Assembly (NCBI GenBank): GCA_009760855.2
Contig: WPIO01000012.1
Span: 5,104,001-5,168,000 of the forward strand
From: Cristatella mucedo
Taxonomy: Eukaryota; Bryozoa; Phylactolaemata; Cristatellidae
Length of the DNA stretch: 64,000 nt
Direction of reading: 5' to 3'
Translations under genes and position numbers: made by a program
In this document: positions 20,441 through 33,275 of the stretch, piece after piece
How positions within the stretch are numbered: position 1 is the stretch's first letter
Layout: each line of letters opens with the position of its first letter
The notes under the pieces: model-generated
What the model saw: the letters and a program-made list of their open reading frames with translations, nothing else
What the model was told of the DNA's origin: nothing
Database searches by the model: none

Positions 20441-22014
20441 GAGTCATTACACGTATAATTATTGGTACAAATTGCCTCAAAATCTCTTCCATGCATCTTT
20501 TTTCGGTAGAGGCATTTAGATTGATAGGGCTGTACGATTTACGCCTCACTAAGCGTCTTTATAGCTAAAAGCACACAATCATTATCTTTGCCAAATCACG
20601 CAAGGGTTGGCAAAATATTTACTGAGCGTTTGAAGAGCGCATTTGAGCAAGGACCCATGTCGAAAGTTTGAGCTAGAACGTCGATCTTTTCGTCGAACTG
20701 TTCATACTTCCGATAGCCCGTCAACCTTGCTCACATTACACGGTCATGCCGTATGGTCATGCCGTCACGGCCATGCCGTACGGCGCCCACAAGCTCGATT
20801 TTGGCTGTGTCGGCAGCCGTAAGCAGCTGTGCGAGCGAGCTCTCTAAGGAGGGGGAATTTCGTGCTCTGCCGTCGGCAGTCGGAACGATAGAGCGCAGCT
20901 GCGGCTACTTAGGAGTGCCAAATACCAAGGCAAGGCCCGCTTGCCTGAAAGCACAGGCGAGTGGCTACGAACTAGTTTCGGCGCTGGCTCTCTGATCCTC
21001 TGGGGCCTCGCGTGACGGATGACTCCATCGCGTGACGTCGGGTGGTGATCATTATCTGTTTTAAGGCCGAAACTGTCTTATATCGGACTCGCCAGTCTTT
21101 CTTGTGCGTTTTGGCGTGAGAGACTCTTAGGATCGTTGTAAATTACCCTAGCTCCGGCTCCCAAGTTAGGTTGCAGTTCCGTTAGTCAGCCTCCTCGTAC
21201 GATACGGATAGGGAGCGGTTTGGAAGAATATTAAAATACTAACGTTGGAGCAAGAAGCTAAATGATTTTTATGTGCATCAAAACTTCCATATTTGGTCTA
21301 CAAAAGCCGATTCTTCAAACCCGGCAAAAAAATAAAATTCAATGAGCGCTTTTGTGACCGTATAAATAAAATCGGTAGAGCATAATGCCTACAATCGTGC
21401 AGGCATGCAGAAATGCAGAGATGGCAGCTAGTTTTCTTATTCAAATGAAGTTTAAAAGAAGTTAAAAGCAGCGCAGCTTTAGTATTGGATATTTTCACCA
21501 TAGCTTTATCATCTGTTGGAGGCTAACCGTGATGAATTATGTGTCGATGGCGCAGGCGCTGTTACCCACGTACGGTTGGTCCGAGTGCCCGAATTTGTGA
21601 CTATATACTAAATGTATATTATTTACATAATGTCATATGCTCGTACTTCAACATCCAGTTCGCGGCATAAATTTTAGCAGCTGGAAATTTTGGCTGCCCC
21701 CTGATAGGGCAGTAGAAGCCTCAAAGGGTTGTCTTCCTCTATACAAAAGAAGCTGCTGATTTAGCTCATATTTAACAGCAACAAGTCTTTTTTATAGCGT
21801 ATAGGAGAACCTAATCTCTAGCCAGGCGCATTCCAACTCACTTCAAAAAAATCAATACCCAATCGTTAATGAAATGTCAATGTACTCCGCTTAAGTAAGT
21901 GTGGGAGGAAACGCACAATTATCACGATAAGACAAGCACGTAAAAGCATATAAAATATTCACGACCGCTGGTTAAAAACCCTCACTCCATCATGTACAGG
22001 TCAGTAAAGCATTA
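20441..22014. other. No supported gene
   Basis: Near 20738-20783 the word GGTCATGCCGTA is repeated about three times, partly inverted. Otherwise no exon or repeat could be named. Confidence 0.3.
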
Positions 22015-22275
22015 TGGAAAAAGACAGGCCCACTGGGGCGCTATGCAAAACAAATCGCTGCAGTCCTTAGTCATGACATCATGACGTGCATGTCATGGAG
22101 TGCACAGTTTCATAACACACACAACCACATAAAAGAACAATCCGCTGGGACCGCGTGAATGGCTTTTGTGGAGCAGGTAGGTTTACAGCTTCACCCTGAA
22201 TGTCATCAAGTCAGGAGATGACGAGATGTAGGTCGATCATGAGTTCCATCCTGTGAGAGCATTTTTAGTTTAGCT
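22015..22275 (-). mobile_element. Strongly diverged LINE-A tail
   Basis: GTGCACAGTTTCATAACACA, AACAATCCGCTGGGACC and the following words follow the minus-strand order of LINE-A tails, but at low identity. Confidence 0.35.
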
Positions 22276-22344
22276 TTGACCCGAGACCTAGTAAAAGCTT
22301 TTTCTAGAAGAGTAAATAAAAAATAAGAAGTAAATAAAGTCGTG

Positions 22345-22511
<167 letters not shown>

Positions 22512-22741
22512 CAACGGCTATACGTGAACATACGTAAGAAACCCCATGGGTATGGTGTAGCTCGAGAAAAAAATGGACCAATCCTTCAAAACATGCCTAT
22601 GATAAGAGTTTAAACTGTTCTTTCAATGATAGTACGAGGATTTCTTCTCATTAATAATTACAGTGCATCCTCTGTCTGTAAATATTAACAGACTATATTA
22701 TAAATCGATGTAAAGTGCCAATTGTTAGTGGTTTTCACTTT

Positions 22742-22925
22742 ATTAATAATAATACATTTGATACAGCGCCCTCAGAGAACCTAATCTCTGTTTAGGCCCT
22801 TTACATTTGCAGCACAGAAAGCACGATCGAATGGCTAGTGGTAGCATGCTCAATAAACGACAAGAATAACATGGTTAGGGGTGACATGCATAATAATGCA
22901 TAATTTGCTACATAAGTGTTTGCTT
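22742..22925 (-). mobile_element. LINE-A 3' tail
   Basis: TAATAATAATACATTTGATA, GCGCCCTCAGAGAACC and GGTTAGGGGTGACATGC are the reverse complement of the tail hairpin and 3' UTR. Confidence 0.85.
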
Positions 22926-23224
22926 ATTTGACTGCGTCGTGTGTATTATGTGTAGGGGGTTATATACGCGTACTTCCTTAATCCTAGCATTAATATTTGC
23001 AGCGGCGTTGGGAAGGGGAAAATCGACCCGGCCCCCTTTGGACCGACCTAAGCGAGTGCGCTTCTAATTATGACTCTAATTATGAGGTGTCCCTGGCAAG
23101 GTCAATTTAATGTGCGTCCCCTTCTCGACTATATCATTGCCGCCTGATGAGTGTGAGTCAACGTTCGCTTGAAAAGGATGGAGCAGAGCAGATTCGGCCA
23201 ATTTAACAGCCCATCTTGTTTTCA

Positions 23225-23360
23225 TAGAGGCGGAAGAGCATCAATGACTGTCACAACTGCTTTCGGAGGGCAATGAAGAATAATCTTCGGCAGGACGCAA
23301 GCCCACGACCTGGAAATTTAAGTGCAAACACTCTACCACCCGGCCAAGATATGTTCGTGT
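23225..23360 (-). mobile_element. SINE-B copy
   Basis: On the minus strand: TGGCCGGGTGGTAGAGTG (A-box side), AGGTCGTGGGCTTGCGTC (B-box side), then a body matching the copies at 1758 and 26985. Confidence 0.65.
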
Positions 23361-25026
23361 CGTCGTAGCTGTCGTCGTGCGCTCGTTGGCTCGTGCTATA
23401 AGCGCGTTCAGTGCTTTGATAAAAGGATTCCGTGAAATTGAGTCGACCACTTTTTCTGAGAAACTAGTGCAACAGCTAAAGAGAAAGTTCTTGAAGAGGT
23501 TGCGGATAAATGTGGGTTTGGAATGTCAATACGTTTCCAGGGATTTTCATGAGGTTGTAGGAAATTAAAATTTTCCCGAAAGTCTACTTGGATCCAGTAA
23601 TGGATATTGCCTAAAGGTTTTAGAAGCTTACCAAGAAGTTGAATGCTATGATGCGGGTAACGCAAGAGTGGCGATTAATTGAAAAGGCAACTTCAGAGTG
23701 AGGAAGAATGCAGATACGATGGACCATCCTAGGAACTTCTAGCCCATCATTCTTGACAGGCAAAATGCTAGTCTACCACTATTACATCGAATTCGTCCAC
23801 CATCCGTCTGTCCGTGCCACCAGTAATAAGAATTGCTTCAAAGGACTAGTAACTTCAAAGTGTCCGACCGACGAGCGGTATGGTATGTCAGTAGTATAGC
23901 TGGCACTGTCTGACATCTGTTTGCAAAATAATGGGGGATTTGTGGACATGCTAGTGTTCAGAATGCTAAGCATTCGTGTGGGAAATTGAATGCAAAAATG
24001 TATCGTAAATTGTGACCAGAAAAGCATATAAAGTGCAGAAGGAATAGGCAAACAAATAGTTTAGACAGGAAGCCTGTACAAAATAGAAATAATGATAAGT
24101 CTTACCGCCCTGATGAAGGACCCAATCAGTAGCTGATCAATGAAAGCTCCTAGAAAGTACACTGAGTTGCTCACGTGCCTGTCTGTCACTGTGAACTGTC
24201 AGACCTGAACAGAATGACCGCCTTTGTCGAGGCAACTGGCTTTGTGTGCGTTCTGTAGGTTCTACTGCCAATATTTGCCATCCTTATTAGCCTCGTGGTC
24301 GTCAGTTGTCTTTTTTAGCAGTAGCCAAAACGTCTGGTTTTGGCTCGGGAGCCTCTTCAGCATTATCTGCAACTTCTTTTATTACTGACTGCATGCACTA
24401 CGGACATCAAGGTGCGTGCTTGCAGGTACTTTGGCTGCATACTTGCAAGTTTACCTGTATTTCTTGAGCAGTCTCACCGTTTGCCTTGTCAAATCTACAG
24501 CTTGGCCAAAACCGCTCCGATCAGCGTAGCGTTTGGAATATAAGTTGGCCTCACCAACCTTCTCGTTTTGAAAAGGTCATATTTCGCGGCATGAGTCAGT
24601 ATGTATAAGGTACGAGCCCCCAAATGTCCATGCGCCTTGATGAAATTTCGATGACCTCCAAAGGTTTACTTACCAAATTTTTTTTAAAATTTTTTACAAG
24701 TTAAGAACAAGATGCAAAGTTTCCTGCATCTTTTGAGGGAATTTGCACATGTGTAAAGCTACTGGTATTGAATCTGTTGATTAGATAACAGCCCTGTTTT
24801 GCTGAGGTTCAGTGGAAAACTCGACTTGACTCTTACAGGTCTTCAGAAGGTCAGCATGGCAGCTATGATTACATTATACGATAACTTACGCTACCCTTCT
24901 TGTCTCTGAAAATATCCATGCTAGTCGTTATATTAGTCATTGAGAAACATCAATAAATGAGCTGTTGGGGAGATAATCGCATAGCATGGGGCATAATTGC
25001 CACCACTCGGCAATACTGCCCTTGTG
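23361..25026. other. No supported gene
   Basis: AT-richer sequence with short open frames on both strands but no splice-consistent exon or recognisable motif. Confidence 0.3.
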
Positions 25027-25674
25027 CAGTCATCCCTCGTAACTTCGCGCTTCGACTTTCGCGGCTTTACTCTATCGCGGTTTTTTAAATACGTGTATAT
25101 TCATTAAAATGTTGATTGAAATAGTGAAAATGATGCAGCGCGCTCTCGTTTATCTGAGTCAATTGTACCACACTGTATAACAATGAAAATAAAAATTACG
25201 GTATGTATGGAACGCGAAAGCAGACGACGACGCACCAGGTGAAGATACTGCACCACCTAAAGACTCTCCTACTAAAGTCGTGCCTTCAGAGGAGCAGTAA
25301 CCTTGCTTTTTTTTGCTGTGCCGTAATCTCTTCCTCTAAATCGCTTCACCACCAAAAGCGCTTATTTCATAGCTAGTTGTTTGTGCGTAAGAATTGTGTG
25401 CATAATAATAACAATACGATATTTGTTAAGTCTAATATGCCTTATTTTGTCTAATAAATTTGGTAATACGAGTGTAATAATGACTAAAAGGGTATTACTT
25501 CATGTCCGGAGGGCTCTAATAATGTTAAAAACCGTATTTAGAGGGTCGTAACAGGTCTTCTATGCTCTAACTACGAAAATATTCGATTTATAAATAAATA
25601 ATCCTACTTCGTGGATATTCACCTATCGCGGTAGAGTCTGGAACAGATTAACCGCGATAAACGATGGTCGACTG
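25027..25674 (+). mobile_element. pogo/Tigger-like deletion derivative
   Basis: The ends read CAGTCATCCCTCGTAACTTC and, as reverse complement of the 3' end, CAGTCGACCATCGTTTATCG, with CGCGG repeats just inside, as in Tigger-type pogo elements. Flanking bases are TG and CA where TA would be expected, so the target site has mutated. At 25223-25300 a short frame ends DDAPGEDTAPPKDSPTKVV then a few residues and TAA; it could be a transposase C-terminus. The DDE core is absent, so the element cannot move by itself. Confidence 0.65.
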
Positions 25675-26339
25675 CATGGTCAGAAGCAGCGAAGAATACA
25701 GAACTGCAGGCTAGTAGATATTTTTAAATAAAAAATAGCGGGTACCTTTTTTTCATTGCATTAGTTATAGACACCATTATAAAAAATTAATTGAGTCATC
25801 TGAATCTGATACAGAAACATCTTCTCAGGCGTCCCTTGTTTATCATTGAAAATAGTATGCAAATTACTCTCAAGGAATGCCACCTTCATGTAAAAGATTG
25901 CCGTCTCATCAAGTACATTTTAGCGTTTCGAGCGGCGGGGGGGGGGTGATCAGATTTTAAGTTAAACAGTACAATCTGCTTCAAATGACTTGGCAAATGA
26001 AGCACTACGAAATGGTGATCCAACGCTCTAATCAAAATCATGTGGAGTAAGCAATGATTACATGAATTTCGTGCAGCCTATAGTTGTGTATCGAAGTGGA
26101 TGGGACATCATTTTAGTTACGGTTTGCATAGGACCTCTGTGATTTTGGAAAATGTCGCTCAAATTTAGGTCTAAACCATGATATTTTGATATTTTAGCGT
26201 CAGTAATAACAATAAGGCATCTGCATAGCACTTTAAGAGATCTGAATCTATTGTTCAAGCATGTTTAGTATATGTTAAAGGAGTCATATCTTTTGACGAC
26301 CACTAACAACGACTCAATTAGTGAGCTGTCCCATTCCTC
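25675..26339. other. No feature recognised
   Basis: Unique AT-rich sequence; a G run at about 25936-25946. No gene. Confidence 0.25.
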
Positions 26340-26690
26340 CGCTTAAAGACAGTTGGCGACAGAAGCTTTAGCTCTGCAGGTCCTAGAATGTGGAACTCGC
26401 TTCCACAATTCTTACGCAATGACAACTACTCTCCTACTGCCGACTACGGCGCATCCTTTTCAGTGGTCCTGAGCTGCTACTTCTATGCTACTCACTACCT
26501 CAACTGCTCTCGTGACTCTGCTATGCTTCCCACTTTCTCTTTGTTGCGTGAGACGAAGTCTGTAGGCTACCGAATGCGTACCGAAAGCCGCTTAGGCTGT
26601 GAGTGCGCTATACAAAACTCTCCTGCGTAACACCCACATGGGCTTTATGACTTTGTGGGGTTACAGACGGAGATACATTACATTACATAA
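26340..26690 (+). mobile_element. LINE-B 3' end
   Basis: Plus-sense copy: the last coding codons (ORF end WNSLPQFLRNDNYSPTADYG), the 3' UTR, the hairpin arms and the terminal (ACATT)n. It shows that the LINE-B ORF end includes a WNSLP motif, as in other L2/CR1-like elements. Confidence 0.85.
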
Positions 26691-26984
26691 TAATTAGACC
26701 ACCATATGGACCCGGTAAAATGGTCAGGCTAAAACCTTTGGCTCTTGTTTTAAAGTTTCTATATAATAGCTGGTCTTACAATACTTCTTTGTGTCTTTGA
26801 GAAACCTGGCAGTAGGATGAATGGGCGAAAATTATTCAAGTTTCTTCTGGTGTAGCGTTAAGGTCCTAATCAGTGGCCCCAATTACAGCTTTTTTTTAAA
26901 TGGAATCAAGAAAAAGAACAAGGCCATCAGGCTAAGGGCATATTTATTATGTTAAATAAATAAATAAATCCTAGCTGCTTAAAC

Positions 26985-27115
26985 AGCCTATTTTTGTATA
27001 GCGACAGAAGAGCCTTTATGGCTATCACACCGCTTGCAGTGGCGATAAAGGATCGCCCACCACAGGAATCGAACCCACGACCTCGGGACCGAGGTCATGA
27101 AAGCAACCGCCAAAC
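26985..27115 (-). mobile_element. SINE-B copy
   Basis: In plus-strand reading: GCGACAGAAGAGCCTTTATG, GCAGTGGCGATAAAGGATCG, then the B-box side AATCGAACCCACGACC. It is the least diverged minus-strand SINE-B here. Confidence 0.7.
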
Positions 27116-27419
27116 CTATGTTAATTATTTATTGGAGCACCATATCTATGGATACTTAAAGAAGGACAGTTGGTCTGGAATCTAGGAAGCTAGTAGCCGT
27201 CTTAGATTGGGAGGTGAAATTCGGAGTGAGGTCACTCGTGGCAGGTAGGCTTGAAGGTGGCCATTGAGGTAAAGCAAGGACCGAACGGTGAGCAGTTCCA
27301 TGGGAGTCTTAACTTGGTGATGAACGGTCTGATGATACACAAAGTGCGGACGAAAAAGTTGGCTAACTATCTACTACGTCGCCACAAGAATCAGTAGGTA
27401 AAAGTTCTGATCCGGGAGC
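27116..27419. other. No feature recognised
   Basis: Unassigned sequence between SINE-B and the LINE-A endonuclease relic. Confidence 0.25.
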
Positions 27420-28430
27420 GGTTAAGGCGGTGGTTGATTGTCGACATCAGTCTTTATTGGTTGTACACCTGCGATTCAAGTATATTTTTATGTAAGCTGG
27501 ACTTGACCTTGGCTAGGATAGATTGTGCGACCTACTATAGTCCACGTGTGCCAATCGATAAACAGCCTGTGCTTAGTAGTCCTAGCTCGTTTAGTGTCAG
27601 CAGTAAACAATTGGCCAACTGAGCGAGAACGTCCGGCATGCTTAGTCAGATGAGCCTGCTTATTAAGAACATAGGCTTGTGTTGTGTTGTAGCATTTCAC
27701 CAGTGAGGGCAGATCAAAGGGAGGACTGGGCATAAGTGGCGAGGAAGATGTTAACTTGCAAACGGTATCAAAGTCAATGGTCTTAAGGTTTCGCGATTGT
27801 CAGATGACTTTTGTTACATAAGGGAGACGCAAACTGACGAGTGAATTAAATCTGATTGCACTTTGATGTAGAGAATTTAGTATTTATATAAGTTGACAGC
27901 ATACAATTGCGCGAAAATATTTGATTGAGTGTGCGACCTTGGTTATGAATGGGGGCCATGCACGTGAAGTACACCGCAAGAGGCAGTAAATCAGCCAATG
28001 CACAAAATTTGGTGCATGCTAGGGCAGATGGCTTTTTGAAATTAATGGTATGATATCATGTACAAGGAAGGGAGGATTTCGGGAACGGGATAAAAAAATT
28101 AGATCGGAAAATCTTAAATAAACCGCGTCTTAATACTTGGAAGCGATAGATTACTGTCACCATTATCATCTTGCTTCGGGAGGGACCCAATTCAGTTTTA
28201 TCGATCAGGGTATGACAGAAAAAACCCTATGAGAGTGGCGTAGGTTATGGTCAGGCAGTTATTCCATTTCAACCAAGTCTCTGTTGCAGCGAACTGGTCA
28301 AGGGCGCCGCCACGAATCATGCCAGAGGCTACTAGGGATTAATAGGACATCAAGCGCGCATTGCATAGATATACTGCAAGAGAGGAAGTCAGGACTGTAC
28401 ACAGCCGGATGACCAGTAAGTTAAAACGAT
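27420..28430 (-). pseudogene. LINE-A endonuclease relic, heavily degraded
   Basis: Minus-strand sequence parallels the endonuclease copy at 39937-40975: GGTCTTAAGGTTTCGCGATT, GGGCAGATCAAAGGGAGGAC and other shared words occur in the same order. The frame is broken throughout. It lacks the LINE 3' end. Confidence 0.65.
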
Positions 28431-28687
28431 TTGCTGTCGCGTCAGAGGAACGGTGCGCCGGTCGACGGGCGCGGGTGAAATGGTGGAAATCAGCTTCTTA
28501 CGCCTCTCTCGCTTAGCTTGCCACTAATAAGACCGAATTCAGAGCCCCAAAAAGGGGTGGAATTATAAAATGCCCTTGACCGAAAATAACGTAGCGGTAG
28601 ATGCTGTACACGTTCGCACTAAACAGTATGGTCATTAACGGCCGGCGAAGCTCGAACGACAGCTGACTTTGGAGTGGTTGTACGCGC

Positions 28688-28736
28688 CCACGCGGAGCGC
28701 GGGGCACAAGAAGCGCGGAGCGCGGGGCACAAGAAG
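28688..28736. repeat. Tandem pair of a GC-rich 22-bp unit
   Basis: The unit GCGCGGGGCACAAGAA recurs in tandem with a spacer of GCGGA, giving two nearly exact copies. Confidence 0.8.
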
Positions 28737-30832
28737 AGCATTCAGTTGTCTACAAGCAGGTAAGTTCTTACGAGCTAAGGTAGAATCTAATGCATACGCT
28801 CCCAACTAACTCGTAGCTGCCTCCGTTTCCGCACGTGACGCTGGTAAAGACTTGGTTTTTGAAAAAATTTGCGACGGTCAGTAAACGCTAGCTGAGCCGG
28901 ACACACTTGCAATCGTAGCCATTATAAAATGTTTGAGGCCTCAAGAGTTTTCTTGGTTGTGCTGAAGATCGCTATTTCGGAAAAAATGCAAAAGTAAGAG
29001 TTCTTTCTCAGGCGTGTAGGTAATTCGATGCGATTTTGTAACTGATTAAACTCGCATTGCTTAACTCACCATTTCCAAGTCGAAGGATCCGTTTGTAGTT
29101 ATATTTTTTCCCTTGCTACTCTCATGTCAGCCACACGGCTCGTACTCTTTTCACGAAACGACCGGACGGTAAGCTTTTGATGAGCGATTTTAGAGTCCTT
29201 TAAAAGTCCCAAATTGACTAGCCTCTTACAGACTTTTGATCTCACAACCTCAATCACCTATATTGGCGGACCGACCCGTGTAAACTCCACCGTAAATTTG
29301 CCCGCCATTCTTAGCTCCGCCATACAAACGAAGGCATTTCGCCTGTAATCGGGAAATGTTGACAATCCTTGAGTGTAGCACAAAACAGCGATGTAGACAG
29401 ACGAGCATAGCTATCACGTTTTCCGCCAACAGCAAGCGTCTTATCGCCGAGGCAGGAATACCTGCAAGCGGCTAGCTACAAAATTCTAGGGGCGATCTTA
29501 TAATTACGGACCGGCTATCCATGTCAAAACCAAACCAAATTTTCGCGAAGTCTACTTCCGAGTCTAGTTGAGCCGTAGAGGAGGGCCACATCGGCACTGT
29601 TACAAACTGGGTATAACGGCTTCCTTGCCCGGACAGAATTAGGCCCCAAACGCAGCGCTTGTCGCGGTGCGAGTCCTAATTAGCGCGACGGAATCCGGAA
29701 AAGCCCTGAGCCTTAGAAGCACGACTCACGACATGTAAGGGCAGTACCGGTGCACTCAGGTATGCTGCCAGTTATGGGACAAGGCAGCAAAGAAGAAACC
29801 CCCGTAACTAGGCATAACAACTCCATATAACTATATCTTTGTCTATTAGACGGAAATGGCCTACAGCGGCTTTCCTGCGGCGCCTGGAGCGCCGCTGGAC
29901 TAGAGAATCGGCCTAAACCGCCGCCTGGCTCAAAGCCTGCAGCACGTCCAACTGGCGATTACACGACTTCGGCTTTAGTGCTGCCCAGCCACGGATGACG
30001 ACACTCCCGATTCCTAGTCGCTGTAAATCAGGAACCGCCAATAACATTTCGGCAGTCGCAACCCGGCCGATCTAGCACGTCACGCCTCGCCGTTTCAGTT
30101 TGCAGACTCAACAACTACGGAGTCGACGTCTTCGTCAAGAGAAAGGTCGTTCTGGAACAGAACACTCAGATTCCGTGCGGGCGCTTTTTGCGATCTCGTA
30201 GCTGCGCCCGTTTCGAAGGCTCGCGTTAGCTGAGGGCCGGAAACCGCTGCCACGCCCTCTCCTCAGTAATCTAAAACCGGCCGCTCTTCCTACCGCGGTG
30301 GCCTTCGAATGAGCTTGATGAGTTTGTAGAGGAAACGGTGCGCGCACGGTGTGTTTTAGTCATTACCGGGGGTCAAGCTGAGCCTCGCACGTCGCCGCTA
30401 CGCCGCTTCCGCAGCTAATTAGGGGGGGGGACAGCTGATGCTCGTGCGGTTTCGGCGCGCTGCCGCTGCGAACCGCTCAGTAAACACGCCGCGAAGTACG
30501 CCGCCACGCGGCGCCGACTCGGGCTCGTGCTCCAGATCTCCACCTGTGTATATACATCGCGAAAGGAGCCTGGAGACTCTGGCTGACGGCGTTCGCGCTC
30601 GCTCGCGCATCCCGCGAAATCCTCCGCACGTACTCGGTCGGTGTCTTTCGAATCATTCGGAGGCGGCTCGCCGTCGCGGCTGCAGGCGCTCGAATCGGTG
30701 GCATTCAGCGGCACCCCCGAGCAGGGTCAACGGGATCGCAGATTTTAACGAGCTAATTCTGTCCGCTGCGGTTGCGTCCGCCTTACGACAGCTCTTTGGT
30801 GACAGGTTTCTGCGGTTCCGGCAGTTTAAAAT
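28737..30832. other. No supported gene; CpG-rich from about 30.0 kb
   Basis: No repeat family was recognised. From about 29.9 kb the CG content rises, with a G run near 30422-30430. Overlapping open frames on both strands are expected in such composition and were not called. Confidence 0.3.
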
Positions 30833-30980
30833 ATGGAAACGTCTTCCGCCTGTGCCGTTTTCGTCGCGATATACGGCACTGCTTTTTGGTCGGCGCAGGT
30901 GGGCAGTGTGGCGGCAGCCCACTGCTTCGCTGTGCCTCCGAGAAACTTCGGATGTCTACGTGGAGCACAAAAGCATCTCG
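30833..30980 (+). CDS. Candidate first exon with N-terminal hydrophobic segment
   Basis: The ATG at 30833 (AATATGG context) opens METSSACAVFVAIYGTAFWS, hydrophobic enough for a signal peptide or anchor, and continues 49 codons to a good donor CTCG|GTAAGC in phase 1. It lies at the end of a CpG-rich stretch (30.1-31.0 kb), as first exons often do. Longer frames on both strands overlap it and none is supported by a recognised domain. No partner exon was found. Confidence 0.25.
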
Positions 30981-31158
30981 GTAAGCTGTATACTGCTGCA
31001 GCTTTATCTGGGCCGAAATATAGACTGCAGCGTCCAGACTCGACGAGCACTCGAAGTCGACGGAGTTATAACTGCTAACGATGCACGATTCGGACACGTT
31101 TGAGTGTTCTTACAACGGACTTGTTCTCTTAGTTCTCTATATAAAGTTCTCTTAGTGC

Positions 31159-31159
31159 G

Positions 31160-31202
<43 letters not shown>
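31159..31202. repeat. (TA)n microsatellite
   Basis: A pure TA array of about 44 bases. Confidence 0.97.
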
Positions 31203-31207
<5 letters not shown>

Positions 31208-32632
31208 GTGGTTGGTGAATTTACGAGTAACTCGTGCTAGCACGATGCTTAAATCCTTAAAAAGACAAAATGGTCGAGCTGAGTCAGACGACCTGCCACT
31301 CCCCAATTGACTGTGGAGGACAGTAATATCAGCGGCTCCGACGTAGCTGTCGTGCGAACCGCGATATGTCCAGATGAAGTTGCCCCTTCCCCTGTGGGGG
31401 TCGCGTTCTCACACTCGATCTCCGCATGCAAATGGCCTCCAGAAAAACAGAGGAAACAGAAAAACAGCTTTGTTTGTCCGGTTACTGCTCGCGCTTCTCG
31501 TTAGACCCGCATCAAAAACCCGGCAAGCGTACGAGTCCTACAAGAGTAATGACTGTTCGCATTCGAAGATGCGCGGTTGCTTCATCGAAGTTGAGCGTTT
31601 AGTTCACGCCTGTCGGATTGGATTGCATTTCTCTATGCGAGCCAATTGCACTCGCCGTATGCGTACGAGAGTCGTCAAAAATATCTCAGCGAACATAGCC
31701 TCCCACTGCCGCCTTTTCAGCTCATTTGGTTAGCTACACATGAGGAATCGAGCGGAGCTCGAACGGCAGAAAGTCACGGCTGCGTCCGACGTTCGCCCTC
31801 GTTTTATCTGGGAAATCGAAAAGGATGGTCGAGCGCACGGCACGCAAGCGGAAGGCCGAAACCAGATCGGGGTGACACAGGCTGCGCCTACGCGCTCATC
31901 CTTGATTTGACCTCACTAATTAGCTGCTTGCTATGCAACTCTTTCAAAGTAGTCCAATTAATTATTCAAGGAAACCGAATGCATTATCTTACTGTCGCCT
32001 GGTCCTCCCGAGCATGCCTGCTCGCAAACCTCTTTTAGCCTTGGATTATTGTCCTACCGTTCAGCGATCTTTCGCGAGCACCTGCTGCTCCGCGGGCACC
32101 CAGAGAAGCTGCAGAGCGCGCTCCATTCGTCCAACCTCCAGCCCCCCACCTTCCACAGTCGCTCGACTTTTTATTGGATAGCATTAGCGCTACAAACCTC
32201 AGAAAAAATAACTAATTCCATTTATTTAAACGTTCCAATTAATCGAAGCTCCAGAGTTCGACCGATCCGACTCAGTCGTTCGTATAGCTCATCCGAAGAC
32301 CAGGGCTGCTATTGGAGTATTCTTGGGCTAATGAAAGGCACTCACGTTCATACAAAACGCCGGGAATTGCGCGACAATGCGGCAGTTGCAAAATGCAGAC
32401 ATGTCATAGTTTTTCATTTCCGAGGGTGGCGGTAACAGAATAGTCGAGTTTTGAATCCAGAAGCTTGAACGGACTAGCTCCGCGTGTGGCTATGGGTGTA
32501 GTAGCGAAGACGTGGTCAGTCGCAGAGAGTCCAAGGCGAGTGACGATGATACCTCAAGCCTTTCTAATTGGCTCAAAAGGCGATCGCTTTATTAAATACA
32601 CAGAAATGATGAATTTGTATGTCTCGCTTCCG
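31203..32632. other. No supported gene
   Basis: Mixed composition with no recognised repeat and no splice-consistent coding exon. Confidence 0.3.
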
Positions 32633-32705
32633 CCGCACTGCTTTGGCCCAGCGGCTACGATGCTCGCCCCAACCAAGGTCTGGCCGATGTCGTGGACTCC
32701 ATAAG
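32633..32705 (+). mobile_element. SINE-A head fragment
   Basis: GCTTTGGCCCAGCGGCTACG then CTCGCCCCAACCAAGGTCTG matches the tRNA-like A-box half of SINE-A; the tail is missing. Confidence 0.6.
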
Positions 32706-32982
32706 TTTCGACTCGGTTCGTTACAGGTCTTCCTGTACATAAGAGATACGCGGTGGATTGCTCTACCAGCAGAACCGTTTCGTTTGGTCAGCAACTGATA
32801 CATCGTTTTCGCAACCGACACGCAATTGAATACCGGTTGCTGCCAGCGGCAATTTCGCGGGAATATAAAGCAGCAGCCAGCAAGGGTTAGGTTAATTTTT
32901 CGCGTCGGCGTCGAACGCGTCCGAATTGCTGACTATGCAGGCTATTGTCTCGCTCCAGACCGTCGGCCAGACCCGGAAGCCT

Positions 32983-33275
32983 TTAATAATAATAATAATG
33001 TACTTGATAAAGCGCCCTCAGAGAACTTAATCTCTTTCTAGGCGCTTTACATTTGCTGCAAAGGGAAATGCGATGAAATGGTAAGTAAGATCATGCTTGA
33101 AAGACAAACAAATTGAATGACAGGGTTAGGGGTGACATGCACAGGGTCAGCATGCAAATGTGGGTAGTGGCAGCATGCACAGTGTCAGCACGCATAAGCA
33201 CGTGAAAGGAGAATCACAGGGACCCACTAAATGCTGTCCTAAATAGGTGTGTTTTTAGCTTCCTTTTAAATGCCT
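32983..33275 (-). mobile_element. LINE-A 3' end
   Basis: (AAT)n followed by AAAGCGCCCTCAGAGAAC, TCTTTCTAGGCGCTTTACA and the 3' UTR up to GGACCCACTAAATGCTG. A clean, relatively undiverged minus-strand copy. Confidence 0.9.

Noticed and set aside
30438-31103. 221-codon plus-strand open frame
   Set aside because: It lies in CpG-rich sequence with equally open antisense frames and no recognised domain. A shorter exon model at 30833-30980 was kept only as a weak candidate.
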